A stretch of 64,000 nucleotides of DNA, taken from contig JACKHP010000002.1 of NCBI GenBank assembly GCA_020638905.1, forward strand, positions 248,001-312,000, in the 5' to 3' direction. The position numbers were made by a program, and so were the translations under genes. Shown here in pieces: positions 45,239-56,328 of this stretch; position 1 is the first letter of the stretch, and every line of letters begins with the position of its first letter. A model generated the notes under the pieces. The model was not told the origin of the DNA, did no database searches, and was given only the letters and a program-made list of their open reading frames with translations. The stretch is from Planctomycetota bacterium (GTDB lineage: Bacteria > Planctomycetota > B15-G4).

Positions 45239-45601
45239 TCAGCCGACGAGTTCGCGCACGGTGTCGAGCAGCGTGTGGGCGTCGAACGGCTTGGGCAGCA
45301 CGCGGGTCGCCCCCAGGACCGCGGCCATCTCGAGGTAGTGACCGCCCGAAGCGTGCGGGCTGCCGCTCACCGCGATGATGCGCACCGACGGCCGGGCCGC
45401 GACCAGCTTTCGGATGAGTTCGATGCCTTCGACGTCGGGCATGACGAGATCGCAGACCACGAGGTCGGGTGAGACCTCGCGGAAGCGCTCGAAGCCCAGT
45501 CGTCCGTCGCGCGCCTCGTGGACCTCGTAGGACGACTCGAGCACGCGTCGCATCGAACGGCGCGCGTCGTCGTCGTCGTCCACGAGCAAGATCGTCTTCA
45601 T
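45239..45601 (-). CDS. Single-domain response regulator
   Basis: This 120-residue CheY-like receiver has the acidic cluster VDDDDDA at the start, phospho-acceptor D51 in VVCDLVMPDVEG, Ser in IIAVSGSP and Lys in VLPKPFD. ATG at 45601 has GGAGG six bases upstream; the longer frame is not supported. It has no output domain. It is divergent from a sensor histidine kinase whose gene starts 165 bases away, so the two probably form a phospho-signalling pair. Confidence 0.87.
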   Translation of the reverse strand: MKTILLVDDDDDARRSMRRVLESSYEVHEARDGRLGFERFREVSPDLVVCDLVMPDVEGIELIRKLVAARPSVRIIAVSGSPHASGGHYLEMAAVLGATRVLPKPFDAHTLLDTVRELVG

Positions 45602-45766
45602 GCCTCGCCTCCACACGGAGTATCGACTCACCGCGCTGCGCTTCAAGCGTCGGTCGCGTGGGTTGACCGCAGTGATTCCAGAACCCGCGATCACGTGGAG
45701 ACGCCCTTGCAGGCGAACGCCCACGGGTGTCTGCTGGTCTCCCGAGATCGGAACGGGAGCCTCCGG

Positions 45767-47434
45767 ATGTCCCCGGACGAGTCCTCCAACCTGCCGTGGA
45801 TCGTACGGTCACGACGCCGCCTCGCGCTCGTGCTGCTGGTCGCGCTCGCGCTGCCCGTGGGCACGTTCACCGCGGCCGTCGAGATCCAGGCGCACGACAC
45901 GCTCGAGGCCCAGGCCGTCGACGCCAACGGCAACTCGGCCCGGCTCGCGGCCGAGGTCGTCGACGCGCTCTTCGAGGGATTTCAGCGCTTCGTGGAGTCG
46001 CAGGCCGCGAGAGAGGCGCTGCACGGCGCGCTGCAGGCCGGCGACGCCGACGCCGTGCGCGAACTGCTGCACGCCTTCGTGGAGACGAACCCGGCCTTCG
46101 ACCGCGTCTTCGTCACGTCCCCCGAGGGCGTCGAGCTCTACGACTGGCCGCACGACCCCCAGGTCATCGGCAAGAGCTTCGCCGACCGCGACTGGTACCG
46201 GGGCGTGTCGTCCCGCGGCGCGACCTACGTGTCCGAGGTCTACCGGCGCGCTGCCGCTCCGCGTTGGGACATCATCGCGGTGACGACGCCGATCGTCGGC
46301 GACGACGGCCTGCTCGGCTACCTCGTCGCGCAGTACACGATGCACGAACTCGCGCAGCGCCTCGCCGACAGCGCGCCGGGCGTGGACGGCGCAATCACGT
46401 TGGTCGACCAGCACGGGCACGCCGCCGTCGCGCGCGAGCGCTTCGACGAGGGTGACACGATCCATCCGCTGCCGGACGCGCTCGCGACGCGGCTGCTCTC
46501 GGGAGAGCAGGGCTCGTTCACCGACGCAGACCCCGCCGACGGACGCGAGCGCTTCGTCGGCTACGCGCCCGTGGAGTCGCTCGGCTGGGCGGTCATGGCC
46601 GCCCAGCCGGTCGACGTCGTGCTCGCGCCGGCCTACGCGCTGAAACGCGCGATCCTCACCATGGCCGTGCCGTGCGCGGCGCTCGTGTTCGTCGTCGCGT
46701 TCCTCGCCTTCGCGCACGTGCGTCGGCACCACATGGCCGCGCTCGCGCTCCAGGACCTCAAGGACCGCCTGACCGGCATGCTGGTCCACGACCTGCGCAG
46801 CCCGCTCACCACGACGCGGCTCACGCTCGACATGCTGGCCGACGATCCGCAGCTCTCTTCCGACGCGCACGAGCAGTTGCGGCAGGCCGACGGGTCGTTG
46901 CAGCGTGTGCTCGCGCTCACCGACAACCTCGTCGACGTGATGCGCATGGAGGCCGGCGCGCTCGAGCTCCACCGCACGTCGATCGACGTGGCAGCCCTGG
47001 CGCGGCGCACGGTCGACGCGTTCCGTCCGCTGGCGATGGCCGGGAACGTCGACCTCGGTGCGTCGGCGCCCTCGGCCCCGTACGAAGCCGAGGTCGACGG
47101 CTCGCTCGTGGCGCGCGTGCTCGAGAACCTCGTCTCGAACGCGATCAAGCACACGCCTCCCGGCGGACGGGTCGAGGTGCGAGTCGCGCCCCGTCCCGCG
47201 GGCGAATGCGAACTCGCCGTGACCGACACCGGCGAAGGCATCCCACCCGAGGAGATCCCGCGGTTGTTCCAGCGCTTCGGACGCGCGCGCGGACAGACCT
47301 TCCGCCAGGCGCGCGACGCGGGGCTCGGCCTCGTGTTCTGCCGCATGGCCGTCGAACTCCACGGCGGGACGATCGACGTGCGCAGCGCGCCGCGCGAGGG
47401 GAGCACGTTCCGGGTGCTGCTGCCCGTGCGCTGA
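45767..47434 (+). CDS. Membrane sensor histidine kinase with a dCache-like sensor
   Basis: This 555-residue protein has membrane helix 1 (about residues 17-37), a periplasmic double-Cache-like domain (about 40-295) with YDWPHDPQVIGKSFADRDWY and VTTPIVGDDGLLGYLV, and helix 2 (about 305-325). The HisKA H-box is in MLVHDLRSPLTTTRL (H341). The HATPase domain has the N-box NLVSNAIKHTPPGG, G1 VTDTGEGIP and G2 DAGLGLVFCRM. It should autophosphorylate and pass phosphate to a receiver, most simply the divergent single-domain regulator. GGGAG lies seven bases before the ATG at 45767. Confidence 0.9.
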   Translation: MSPDESSNLPWIVRSRRRLALVLLVALALPVGTFTAAVEIQAHDTLEAQAVDANGNSARLAAEVVDALFEGFQRFVESQAAREALHGALQAGDADAVRELLHAFVETNPAFDRVFVTSPEGVELYDWPHDPQVIGKSFADRDWYRGVSSRGATYVSEVYRRAAAPRWDIIAVTTPIVGDDGLLGYLVAQYTMHELAQRLADSAPGVDGAITLVDQHGHAAVARERFDEGDTIHPLPDALATRLLSGEQGSFTDADPADGRERFVGYAPVESLGWAVMAAQPVDVVLAPAYALKRAILTMAVPCAALVFVVAFLAFAHVRRHHMAALALQDLKDRLTGMLVHDLRSPLTTTRLTLDMLADDPQLSSDAHEQLRQADGSLQRVLALTDNLVDVMRMEAGALELHRTSIDVAALARRTVDAFRPLAMAGNVDLGASAPSAPYEAEVDGSLVARVLENLVSNAIKHTPPGGRVEVRVAPRPAGECELAVTDTGEGIPPEEIPRLFQRFGRARGQTFRQARDAGLGLVFCRMAVELHGGTIDVRSAPREGSTFRVLLPVR

Positions 47435-47493
47435 GGGCCCGGCGTCGGGCACGATCACGATCGGCTCCCCCGGAGCCTGCGAACGCCGGGCCC
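47435..47493. terminator. Long-stem inverted repeat between convergent genes
   Basis: GGGCCCGGCGT (47435-47445), starting at the base after the kinase stop, pairs with ACGCCGGGCCC (47483-47493). An inner hairpin GGCTCC-CCC-GGAGCC lies at 47463-47477. The location between the kinase gene and the convergent beta-helix gene suits termination, but there is no U-tract. Confidence 0.4.
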
Positions 47494-47520
47494 GCGTGTC
47501 GACCGCGTCCCGCCGACGCG

Positions 47521-48603
47521 TCAAGGGAACGCGACGGGGAAGTGGTTGTCCTCGTAGGTGTTGTCGCCGGCGCCGGACGTGTCGAACAGGTCGAAGAAGA
47601 CGCTCTTCGTGGCGCGGTTGCCGATCAGCACGTGCCCCACGCCCTCGACCTCGAAGCCGTCGTCGCCGGCGTGCGAGACGCGGTTGTCCTCGACGAGGCA
47701 GCCGTCGCACTCGAGGTCGATGCCGTCGCTGCCGGGGGACGTGATGCGGTTGCGCAGGAAGTTGCAGCCGTCGGCCTGGCTGAGCAGGCCGTCGAGTCCG
47801 GGCTTCACGAAGCGGTTGTCCTCGAACGTGTGCGCCGAACCCGCGGCGGCGGCCGCATGGCCGGACGCGTATCGCACGACGTTGCGCTCGAAGTGCTGTC
47901 CCGTGCCGTAGGCGAGCAGTCCGTCGTCGCCGCACGCGAGCACGCGGTTGCGCACGAAGACGTCGTCGGACCCCTGTCCCACCGAGTCGACCTGCAGGCC
48001 GTCGTCGCCGCAGGCGCGCACCGTCGTGCGCTCGACGCGGTTGCCGTCGCCGTGCACGATCACGCCGTCCCCGGCGGGGTGGTCGACGAGGCAGCGCAGC
48101 ACGAGCGAGTCGTGCACCGCGGGACCGAGTCCGGCCGCGAGACTGATGCCGTCGGCGCCCGCGTCGTCGACACGGCAGCGCTCGATCACGACGCCCGTGG
48201 CGTCGTCGACGCGGATGCCGTCGTCGCCGCTGCGCGTCACCCGGCAGCGGAAGAGCGTCACGTCGCTGCAGCCGTCGACGAGCACGCCGCGCAGGCCGGC
48301 GTCCTCGACGCGCAGCTTCTCGAGCCGCACGCCCGTCGAGTCGACGACGACGATGCCGTCGTCGAACGCCCCGGGACGCACGACGACCTTGCCCTTGGCG
48401 CGCAGCGTGACGTCGACGAGGCCGTCGAGCACGAGCGACTCGACGTAGGTCCCCGACTTGACCACGATCGTGGTGCCGGGCGTGGCGAGATCGATCGCCG
48501 CCTGGATCGTGGGCATGCCGGGCCCCGGCACGACGAGGATCTGCGATGCGTCCGGCGCTGCAGCCGGGAGGACGGAGAGCAGGGCGAGGGCGAGGACGTT
48601 CAC
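47521..48603 (-). CDS. Secreted right-handed parallel beta-helix protein
   Basis: This 360-residue protein has a short signal peptide (GTG start, VNVLALALLSVLPAAAP) followed by ILVVPGPGMPTIQAAIDLATPGTTI, the usual opening of NosD/pectate-lyase-like beta-helices. About twelve coils follow, many with the pattern GDDGI/GDDGL (SGDDGIRVDD, CGDDGLQVDS, GSDGIDLECD, AGDDGFEVEG). These regular turns place Asp and Gly at the same corner and may bind calcium (inference). There is no obvious polysaccharide lyase active site, so a surface or binding role is as likely as an enzyme. Confidence 0.8.
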   Translation of the reverse strand: MNVLALALLSVLPAAAPDASQILVVPGPGMPTIQAAIDLATPGTTIVVKSGTYVESLVLDGLVDVTLRAKGKVVVRPGAFDDGIVVVDSTGVRLEKLRVEDAGLRGVLVDGCSDVTLFRCRVTRSGDDGIRVDDATGVVIERCRVDDAGADGISLAAGLGPAVHDSLVLRCLVDHPAGDGVIVHGDGNRVERTTVRACGDDGLQVDSVGQGSDDVFVRNRVLACGDDGLLAYGTGQHFERNVVRYASGHAAAAAGSAHTFEDNRFVKPGLDGLLSQADGCNFLRNRITSPGSDGIDLECDGCLVEDNRVSHAGDDGFEVEGVGHVLIGNRATKSVFFDLFDTSGAGDNTYEDNHFPVAFP

Positions 48604-48840
48604 GGTCGGACTCCGGATGCGGGGCGGGTGGGAGGCGAAGGCGTGCAGATCCGGATCGGCGGCGGAAGGTCTCACGTCCACCGCGGGCCTTCGGGTCGCG
48701 TGGACGCCGACGTCCTCGCGCGGTGCGCGCCTTGCGCCTCGCGCGGCTGGACCGGATGATCCGCGGTTCCGCCCGCGAGGCGTCGCCGCGCCATCCGCCG
48801 GACGCCGCGCGTCGCCGTCCCCCACCCCGCTCGAACCGCC

Positions 48841-50676
48841 ATGATCTCCGTCCAGGGCCTCAGCAAGTCGTACGGCGAGCAGGTGCTCTTCGACGACGCG
48901 TCGTTCGTGATGACGCCCGGCGAGCGGCTGGGACTCATCGGCCGCAACGGCTACGGCAAGTCGACGCTGTTCCGCATCCTGCTCGGCGAGGAGCACGAGG
49001 ACGACGGCAGCATCGTGCTGCCCAAGCAGTACAGGATCGGGCATCTCAGCCAGCACCTGCGCTTCGACGAGCCGACCATCCTCGACGAGGTCTGCAAGGG
49101 GCTGAAGCACCGTGAGCACGAGGCGTACCGCGCCGAAGCCGCGCTCATGGGCCTGGGCTTCACGCGCGACGACCTGCTGCGCCACGCGCACCACTTCTCG
49201 GGCGGGTACCAGATCCGCGTCAACCTCGCGCGCGTGCTCGTCGAGGAGCCGAACCTGCTGCTGCTCGACGAGCCCACGAACTACCTCGACATCACCTCGG
49301 TGCGCTGGCTCACGCGCTTCCTGCGCGGCTGGCCGAACGAGATGATCCTGATCACCCACGACCGGGCCTTCATGGACTCGGTCTGCACGCACACGATGCT
49401 CGTGCACCGCAGCAAGCTGCGGCGCATGGAGGGCACGGTCGACAAGCTGCTCGAACAGGTCGCGACCGAAGAAGAGGTGTACGAGAACACGCGCCAGAAC
49501 GAGGAGAAGAAGCGCAGGCAAGACGAACGCTTCATCGAACGCTTCCGCGCCAAGGCCTCGAAGGCGACGCTCGTCAAGTCGCGCCAGAAGCTGCTCGACA
49601 AGCGCGGCCGCATGGACGAGCTCGAGACCGAGCGCGACCTCGACTTCCGCTTCAACCCCGCGCCGTTCCACGCGACGGTGATGATGTCCGTCGACGACCT
49701 CGCGTTCGGCTTCGACGACGGTCCGCCGCTCATGGAGGGGCTCTCGTTCGCGCTCGAGAAGGGCGACCGCGTCGCGATCATCGGTCCCAACGGCAAGGGC
49801 AAGACGACGCTGCTCAACCTGCTCGCGGGCGAGCTGCAGCCGCGCGCCGGCACGATCAAGCTCAACCCGAACACGCAGATCGCGTACTTCGGCCAGACGA
49901 ACATCGACCGGCTGCATCCGCAGAACACGGTCGAGGAGGAGATCCTGGCCGTGCAGCCCGACAACTCGCGCACCGTCGTGCGCACGCTGGCGGGCATGCT
50001 CATGTTCTCGGGCGACGCGGCGCTGAAGACGGTCTCGGTGCTGTCCGGCGGCGAACGCAGCCGCGTGCTGCTGGGCAAGCTGCTGGTCAGTCCCGCGAAC
50101 CTGCTGCTGCTCGACGAGCCCACGAACCACCTCGACATGCCGTCGATCGAGGCGCTGCTCGACGCGGTCGACGCCTTCCCCGGCGCGGTGCTGCTCGTGA
50201 CGCACAGCGAGATGATCCTCGAGCGGCTCGCCACGCGGCTGGTCGTGTTCGACGGCGGCAAGGCCACGCTCTTCGAGAGCGGCTACCGCGACTTCCTCGA
50301 GCGCGTCGGCTGGCGGAGCGAGTCCGACGAGGCGCCGCGCAAGCCGTCCGGCGGGCCGAAGCCCGTGGGAAAAGACCTGCGCAAGGCGCGCGCCGAGATC
50401 GTGGCCGCGCGCACCAAGGCCACCGCGGCGCTGAAGACGAAGGTCGACGTGATCGAGGCACGCATCGAGCGCCTCGAGCGCCAGATCGACGAACTCGACG
50501 AGGAGATGTCCGAGGCCGCCGCCGAGGGCCGCGCCGGCGACATCGGCAAGCTGGCCGCCGACGCGAAGAAGAAGCGCCTCGCCCTCGACGCCGACTGGGA
50601 ACTGCTCGAGCGCGCGCAGGACGAACTCGACGTCGCGCGCGCCGAGTGGGACATCAAGCTGGGCGAGCTCGAGTAG
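48841..50676 (+). CDS. ABC-F family ATPase (Uup/EttA-like)
   Basis: This 611-residue soluble protein has two ABC domains without membrane segments. The first has Walker A GRNGYGKST, signature FSGGYQIRV and Walker B LLLLDEPTNYLD. The second has GPNGKGKTT, LSGGERSRV and LLLLDEPTNHLD. The charged linker between them (about residues 215-285) and a C-terminal coiled coil (VIEARIERLERQIDELDEE) are as in Uup-type ABC-F proteins, which act on ribosomes or nucleic acid. It is divergent from the beta-helix gene, with a 237-base gap where I see no other gene, and converges on the VF530-like gene. Confidence 0.9.
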   Translation: MISVQGLSKSYGEQVLFDDASFVMTPGERLGLIGRNGYGKSTLFRILLGEEHEDDGSIVLPKQYRIGHLSQHLRFDEPTILDEVCKGLKHREHEAYRAEAALMGLGFTRDDLLRHAHHFSGGYQIRVNLARVLVEEPNLLLLDEPTNYLDITSVRWLTRFLRGWPNEMILITHDRAFMDSVCTHTMLVHRSKLRRMEGTVDKLLEQVATEEEVYENTRQNEEKKRRQDERFIERFRAKASKATLVKSRQKLLDKRGRMDELETERDLDFRFNPAPFHATVMMSVDDLAFGFDDGPPLMEGLSFALEKGDRVAIIGPNGKGKTTLLNLLAGELQPRAGTIKLNPNTQIAYFGQTNIDRLHPQNTVEEEILAVQPDNSRTVVRTLAGMLMFSGDAALKTVSVLSGGERSRVLLGKLLVSPANLLLLDEPTNHLDMPSIEALLDAVDAFPGAVLLVTHSEMILERLATRLVVFDGGKATLFESGYRDFLERVGWRSESDEAPRKPSGGPKPVGKDLRKARAEIVAARTKATAALKTKVDVIEARIERLERQIDELDEEMSEAAAEGRAGDIGKLAADAKKKRLALDADWELLERAQDELDVARAEWDIKLGELE

Positions 50677-50696
50677 GCCGGCGCCGGACCCGCCGG

Positions 50697-50936
50697 TCAG
50701 CGCGCGCCGCGTTCCCGCCGGCGCAGGTCGGCGAGGTAGAGCCGCTCGACCTTGGTGCGCGCCCACGGCGTCCGGCGCAGGAACTTGAGCGTCGAGGCGA
50801 TGCTCGGGTCGACCTTGAAGCAGCGGATGTCGATGCGCGCGGCGAGGTCGTCCCAGCCGCGGCGCTCGACGAGCTCGGTCACGAGCGCCTCGAGCGTTAT
50901 GCCGTGCAGCGGGTTCTTCGGTTGCTCGTCGCTCAT
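50697..50936 (-). CDS. VF530/DUF2132-family DNA-binding protein
   Basis: This 79-residue protein matches the small VF530 family along its length: KNPLHGITLEALVTELVER, RGWDDLAARIDIRCF, DPSIASTLKFLRRTPWAR and KVERLYL. The Vibrio fischeri member has a four-helix DNA-binding-like fold, and the cellular role is not known. It starts seven bases after the helicase gene, at the end of the ligA-dbpA run, so a link to nucleic acid work is plausible. Confidence 0.88.
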   Translation of the reverse strand: MSDEQPKNPLHGITLEALVTELVERRGWDDLAARIDIRCFKVDPSIASTLKFLRRTPWARTKVERLYLADLRRRERGAR

Positions 50937-50943
50937 GCGGACC

Positions 50944-52365
<1,422 letters not shown>

Positions 52366-52367
52366 CG

Positions 52368-54440
52368 TCAGCCGCCCCGCACCAGCTCGAGGAACTCGGC
52401 CTCGGTCATGACCTGCACGCCCAGCTCGTTGGCCTTCTTGAGCTTGCTGCCGGGCTTGTCGCCCACCACGAGCACGTCGAGGTTGCTGCTCACGCCGGAC
52501 AGCAGCTTGCCGCCGTGGGCCTTCACGAGCTCGTTCGCCTCGCGTCGCGAGAGCTCGGCGAGCGCGCCGGTGAACAGGAAGCTGCGTCCCGCGAGGACGC
52601 CCTCGCCGGCGCGCGCGACGACCGGCGCGGTCGGCGCGAGACCGAGCGCGAGCATGCGGTCGACGTCGGCCTGCTCGCGCTCGTCGGCCAGCCACCCGAG
52701 CAGGCTCTCGGCCACCGCGGGACCGATGGCGGCGACGTCTTGCAGCGCGTCGGCGGTCACGGCGCGCAGTGCGTCGAGCGACGTCCAGCGGTCGGCCACG
52801 AGCGCGGCGACGGTCTCGCCCACGTGGCGGATGCCGAGCGCGTAGAGGAAGCGCGCGAAGCTGCGCGTCTTCGCCGCCTCGACGCCGTCGAGCACGTTCT
52901 GCGCCGAGAGCTCGCCCATGCGCGGCAGCGCGGCGAGCGCCTCCTTCTCGAGCGCGAACACGTCGGACAGGCGCCGGACGAGCCCCGTCTCGCACAGCGA
53001 CTCGATGAGCTTCGATCCCATGCCCTCGATGTCGAGCGCGCCGCGCGAGACGAAGTGCTCGAGCCGCCGCTTGAACACCGCCGGACAGAGCGGGTTCGGG
53101 CAGCGCACGACGACCTCTTCTTCGTCGTCGACGACGGGCGTCCCGCACACCGGGCAACGCTCCGGCATCGCGAACGGCTCGCCGTCGCCCGCCTCGGTGA
53201 CCGCCACGATCTTGGGGATCACGTCGCCCGCACGCTCGACGAGCACGCGCGCACCGACCTTCACGCCCAGGCGCTCGATCTCGTCCTTGTTGTGCAGCGT
53301 CACGTTCTCGACCGTCACGCCGCCCACGTACACGGGACGGATGACGGCCTTCGGCGTGAGCGCTCCGGTGCGTCCGACCTGGATCTCGATGCGCTCGACC
53401 ACCGACGTGACCTGCTGCGCCGGGAACTTGAACGCGATCGCCCAGCGCGGCGACTTGCTGCGCACGCCGAGGCGCCTCTGGAGCGCGAAGTCGTCGACCT
53501 TGATGACCGTCCCGTCGACGTCGAAGGGCAGCCCGTTGCGCTTCGCCTGCAGCGCATCGTAGTGCGCGAGGACGCTCTCGATGTCGCCCAGCGTGGCGAG
53601 CTCGCCCGACGTCGGCAGTCCCCACGACGCGATCGTCGCGATCGCCTCGCCGTGGCTCGTCGCAGCGAAGCCCTCGGTGGCGCCGAAGCCGTACGCGACG
53701 AAGTCGAGCGGACGCTTCCGCACCTGCTGCGGGTCGAGCATCTTGAGCGTGCCCGACGCGAGGTTGCGCGGGTTCACGAACGGTTCCTCGCCGGCCGAAT
53801 CGCGCTCGGCGTTCACCGCGCGGAAGCTGGCGTGGGTCATGATCACCTCGCCGCGCACCTCGAGCAGCGCCGGCGGCTTCTTCGTCTTCAGCCTGCGTGG
53901 CACCGACCGGATCGTGACCACGTTGTGCGTCACGTCGTCGCCGACCTTCCCGTCGCCGCGGGTCACGGCGCGCACGAGCTCACCCTGCTCGTAGACGATC
54001 TCGAGCGCCACGCCGTCGAGCTTGGGCTCGATCGAGAATCGCAGCGGGTCGTCGCCGCCCAGGTACGCGGTGATCGACTCGAGCCATTCGAGCACCTCCT
54101 CGCGCGAGTAGGTGTTCGCGAGCGAGAGCATCGGCTGGCGATGCTCGACCGACACGAGGCCCTCGACGGGACGGCCGCCCACGCGTTGCGTCGGCGAGTC
54201 GGGCGACAGCAGCTCGGGATGCGCCGTCTCGACCGCCGCGAGCTCGCGCACGAGCGCGTCGTACTCGGCGTCGGAGATCTCCGGCGCGTCCTTCGCGTAG
54301 TAGAGGTCGTCGTGGCGCCGGATCTGCCGCGTGAGCTCGTCGACGCGGGCGCGCGCACGCTCGAGATCGTCGGACGACGGAGCCTCGGCCTCCGGTTGCT
54401 GCGCGGACCTGCCCGACCTGGACGCCTTCGACTTCGCCAT
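52368..54440 (-). CDS. ligA: NAD-dependent DNA ligase
   Basis: It seals nicks in DNA during replication and repair. The 690-residue protein has the Ia domain (DDLYYAKDAPEISDAEYDAL), the adenylated lysine in EPKLDGVALE, the OB fold, a four-Cys zinc finger (CPVCGTPV, CPNPLCP), helix-hairpin-helix repeats (RHVGETVAALVA) and a C-terminal BRCT domain (LAGRSFLFTGALAELSR). It is full length. ATG at 54440 is preferred to a GTG three codons upstream. A Ser/Ala/Glu-rich N-terminal extension of 25 residues precedes the core. Confidence 0.96.
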   Translation of the reverse strand: MAKSKASRSGRSAQQPEAEAPSSDDLERARARVDELTRQIRRHDDLYYAKDAPEISDAEYDALVRELAAVETAHPELLSPDSPTQRVGGRPVEGLVSVEHRQPMLSLANTYSREEVLEWLESITAYLGGDDPLRFSIEPKLDGVALEIVYEQGELVRAVTRGDGKVGDDVTHNVVTIRSVPRRLKTKKPPALLEVRGEVIMTHASFRAVNAERDSAGEEPFVNPRNLASGTLKMLDPQQVRKRPLDFVAYGFGATEGFAATSHGEAIATIASWGLPTSGELATLGDIESVLAHYDALQAKRNGLPFDVDGTVIKVDDFALQRRLGVRSKSPRWAIAFKFPAQQVTSVVERIEIQVGRTGALTPKAVIRPVYVGGVTVENVTLHNKDEIERLGVKVGARVLVERAGDVIPKIVAVTEAGDGEPFAMPERCPVCGTPVVDDEEEVVVRCPNPLCPAVFKRRLEHFVSRGALDIEGMGSKLIESLCETGLVRRLSDVFALEKEALAALPRMGELSAQNVLDGVEAAKTRSFARFLYALGIRHVGETVAALVADRWTSLDALRAVTADALQDVAAIGPAVAESLLGWLADEREQADVDRMLALGLAPTAPVVARAGEGVLAGRSFLFTGALAELSRREANELVKAHGGKLLSGVSSNLDVLVVGDKPGSKLKKANELGVQVMTEAEFLELVRGG

Positions 54441-54494
54441 GCCGCACACGATACCGGTCCGCCCGCGCGCGGGCGACGGGGGCGGGCCGGTGCG

Positions 54495-54974
54495 TCAGCC
54501 CTCGTCGCTCACCGTCATGAGCGGCGGGACGGTCGCGGTCACGATCCAACGGTGCTCGGCGACCTCGTTGCGCGGCACGACGGTGTACGTCGTCGAGCGA
54601 TCGAGGGCCTCGACGTCCGTGATCCACAGGGACACGAAGCGCACGCGTCCGTCGGCCGAGGTGAGCCCGCCGGTTCCGGTCACGGCCTGGACCGGCGGAT
54701 GGCCGGGCGCCTGGAGGGTGAACCGGCGGTCGGCCGCCGCGGTGAACGCCTTGAGCGCGGGGAAGCCGTCCCACTCGGCGACGTGGGCGAGCAACAGCAC
54801 GCGCTCGCCGTCGAAGTGGCGGCGCAGGCCGGGTTGCAGGCGCGCGTCGTCGGACCAGACGAGCTCGTCGAGGGTCAGGCGCGCGGCGGCGACCGGCTCC
54901 GTCGCAGACGGCGAGGACGCCGCGGGCGCGCTGCACCCCAGCGCGAGCAGGCAGGCGGCGAGCAGGAACTTCAT
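54495..54974 (-). CDS. Hypothetical lipoprotein
   Basis: This 159-residue protein has a clear lipobox signal (MKFLLAACLLALGCS). The mature part is beta-rich, with WSDDARLQPGLRRHFDGERVLLLAHV, and matches no domain I know. It lies between queA and ligA on the same strand with gaps of 127 and 54 bases. A periplasmic or membrane-tethered location is expected. Confidence 0.65.
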   Translation of the reverse strand: MKFLLAACLLALGCSAPAASSPSATEPVAAARLTLDELVWSDDARLQPGLRRHFDGERVLLLAHVAEWDGFPALKAFTAAADRRFTLQAPGHPPVQAVTGTGGLTSADGRVRFVSLWITDVEALDRSTTYTVVPRNEVAEHRWIVTATVPPLMTVSDEG

Positions 54975-55101
54975 CGCGAGGGCTCCCGTTGCTGGACACG
55001 GCAGGCGTCCGGTCAGCCTATCCCGCGATCGGGCGGCGGTCACTTCGGAGCGGTGGGCGCACCCGCTTGCGCCTCGCAGAGCGCCGCGGCGGAGCGAGAC
55101 C

Positions 55102-56328
55102 TCAGACGTCCCCCAACCACATCGCGTCGCCGTAGCTGAACAGGCGGAAGCCGGCAGCCACCGCGTGCGCGTAGGCGCGTCGGATCGTCTCGGCGCCGGC
55201 GAAGGCCGAGACGAGCACGAGCAACGTCGAGCGCGGCTGGTGGAAGTTCGTGAGCAGCGCGTCGACCGCGCGGAAGCGGTAGCCGGGTCGGATGAAGAGC
55301 CGCGTCGCGCCGGGCCCAGCGTGCAGCGTCCGTCCGTCGTCGGAGACGGCCGATTCGAGCGCGCGCACGCTCGTCGTTCCGACGGCGATCACGCGTCCTC
55401 CGCGGGCGCGCGTCGCCGCGTAGGCCTCGGCCACCGCGTCGGGGATCGCGTAGCGCTCCTCGTGCATGACGTGCTCGTCGAGCGTCTCGCCGCGCATCGG
55501 ACGGAACGTGCCCTCTCCCACGTCGAGCCGCAGCCGCGCGACCTCGACGCCGCGCGCCCGGGCCGCGTCGAGCAGCGCCGGCGTGAGGTGCAGTCCCGCG
55601 GTGGGCGCGGCGGCCGCGGTGCCGAGGGGCGCTCCGGCCTCGCCGAACGCGTCCGGGTTCGCGCCGACGGGGTCGCGGGACGCACCCTCGCCGCCCGCCG
55701 CGGTCGGGCCGCGCGCGAACGTCGTCTGGTAGCGCTCGCGATCGAGGACGTCGCGCGGGTCGCCGTCCTCGGCACGCTCGATGTACGGCGGCAGCGGCAT
55801 GCGTCCCGCGTCCGCCATGAGCGCGGGTACGTCGCGTCCGCGGACGACGGCGACGGCGAAGCGTCCCTCGCCGAGCACCGCCTCGACGCGCCACGTGTCG
55901 CCCTGGACGTCGAGCGTCTCGCCGGCGCCGATCGTCCCGCGCGTGCCGAGCAGCACCGTGGCGGCGCGCGCCGTCGCCGCGAGCACGAGCACCGAGACCT
56001 TGCCGCCCGTCGCAGTCCGGTGCGCCGCGAGCCGCGCCGGTGGCACCCAGGTCTCGTTGAGCACGAGCAGGTCGCCCGCACGCAGCACGCCGAGCAGATC
56101 GGGGATGCGCCCCTCGCGCAGGCCCGACGACGCCTCCGCGCCCGCCTCGGCGCTCGCATCCCCGCCGCCGCGCCCCTGCTCTCCGGCGTCGGTGTCGGCT
56201 CGCGCGCCGTCGGCGAACCCGCGCCGGACGAACAGCAGCCGAGCCTGCTCGCGCCGCGGCGCCGGCACCTGCGCCACCGCCTCGGGCGGGTGCTCGAAGT
56301 CGTACGACGCCACGCGCGAGGGATCCAT
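55102..56328 (-). CDS. queA: tRNA preQ1 ribosyltransferase-isomerase
   Basis: It adds the epoxycyclopentane part of queuosine to tRNA using SAM. The 408-residue protein starts MDPSRVASYDFEHPPEAVAQ (the YDLPPELIAQ motif), and has GDLLVLNETWVPPARL, the GLHLTPALL segment, VEVARLRLDVGEGTFRP, and LLTNFHQPRSTLLVLVSAF, all typical. Two low-complexity insertions make it longer than usual: an acidic one at about residues 44-70 and a Gly/Ala one at about 218-245, both facing loop positions. No preQ1 riboswitch is seen upstream. Confidence 0.92.
   Translation of the reverse strand: MDPSRVASYDFEHPPEAVAQVPAPRREQARLLFVRRGFADGARADTDAGEQGRGGGDASAEAGAEASSGLREGRIPDLLGVLRAGDLLVLNETWVPPARLAAHRTATGGKVSVLVLAATARAATVLLGTRGTIGAGETLDVQGDTWRVEAVLGEGRFAVAVVRGRDVPALMADAGRMPLPPYIERAEDGDPRDVLDRERYQTTFARGPTAAGGEGASRDPVGANPDAFGEAGAPLGTAAAAPTAGLHLTPALLDAARARGVEVARLRLDVGEGTFRPMRGETLDEHVMHEERYAIPDAVAEAYAATRARGGRVIAVGTTSVRALESAVSDDGRTLHAGPGATRLFIRPGYRFRAVDALLTNFHQPRSTLLVLVSAFAGAETIRRAYAHAVAAGFRLFSYGDAMWLGDV

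Noticed and set aside
44219..45378. Plus-strand open frames with long KPKPKP or EAEAEA stretches
   Set aside because: They are read through the GAAGCC repeat and then across the minus-strand YwiC-like gene; no start signal or conserved part. The dipeptide runs are by-products of a hexamer repeat.
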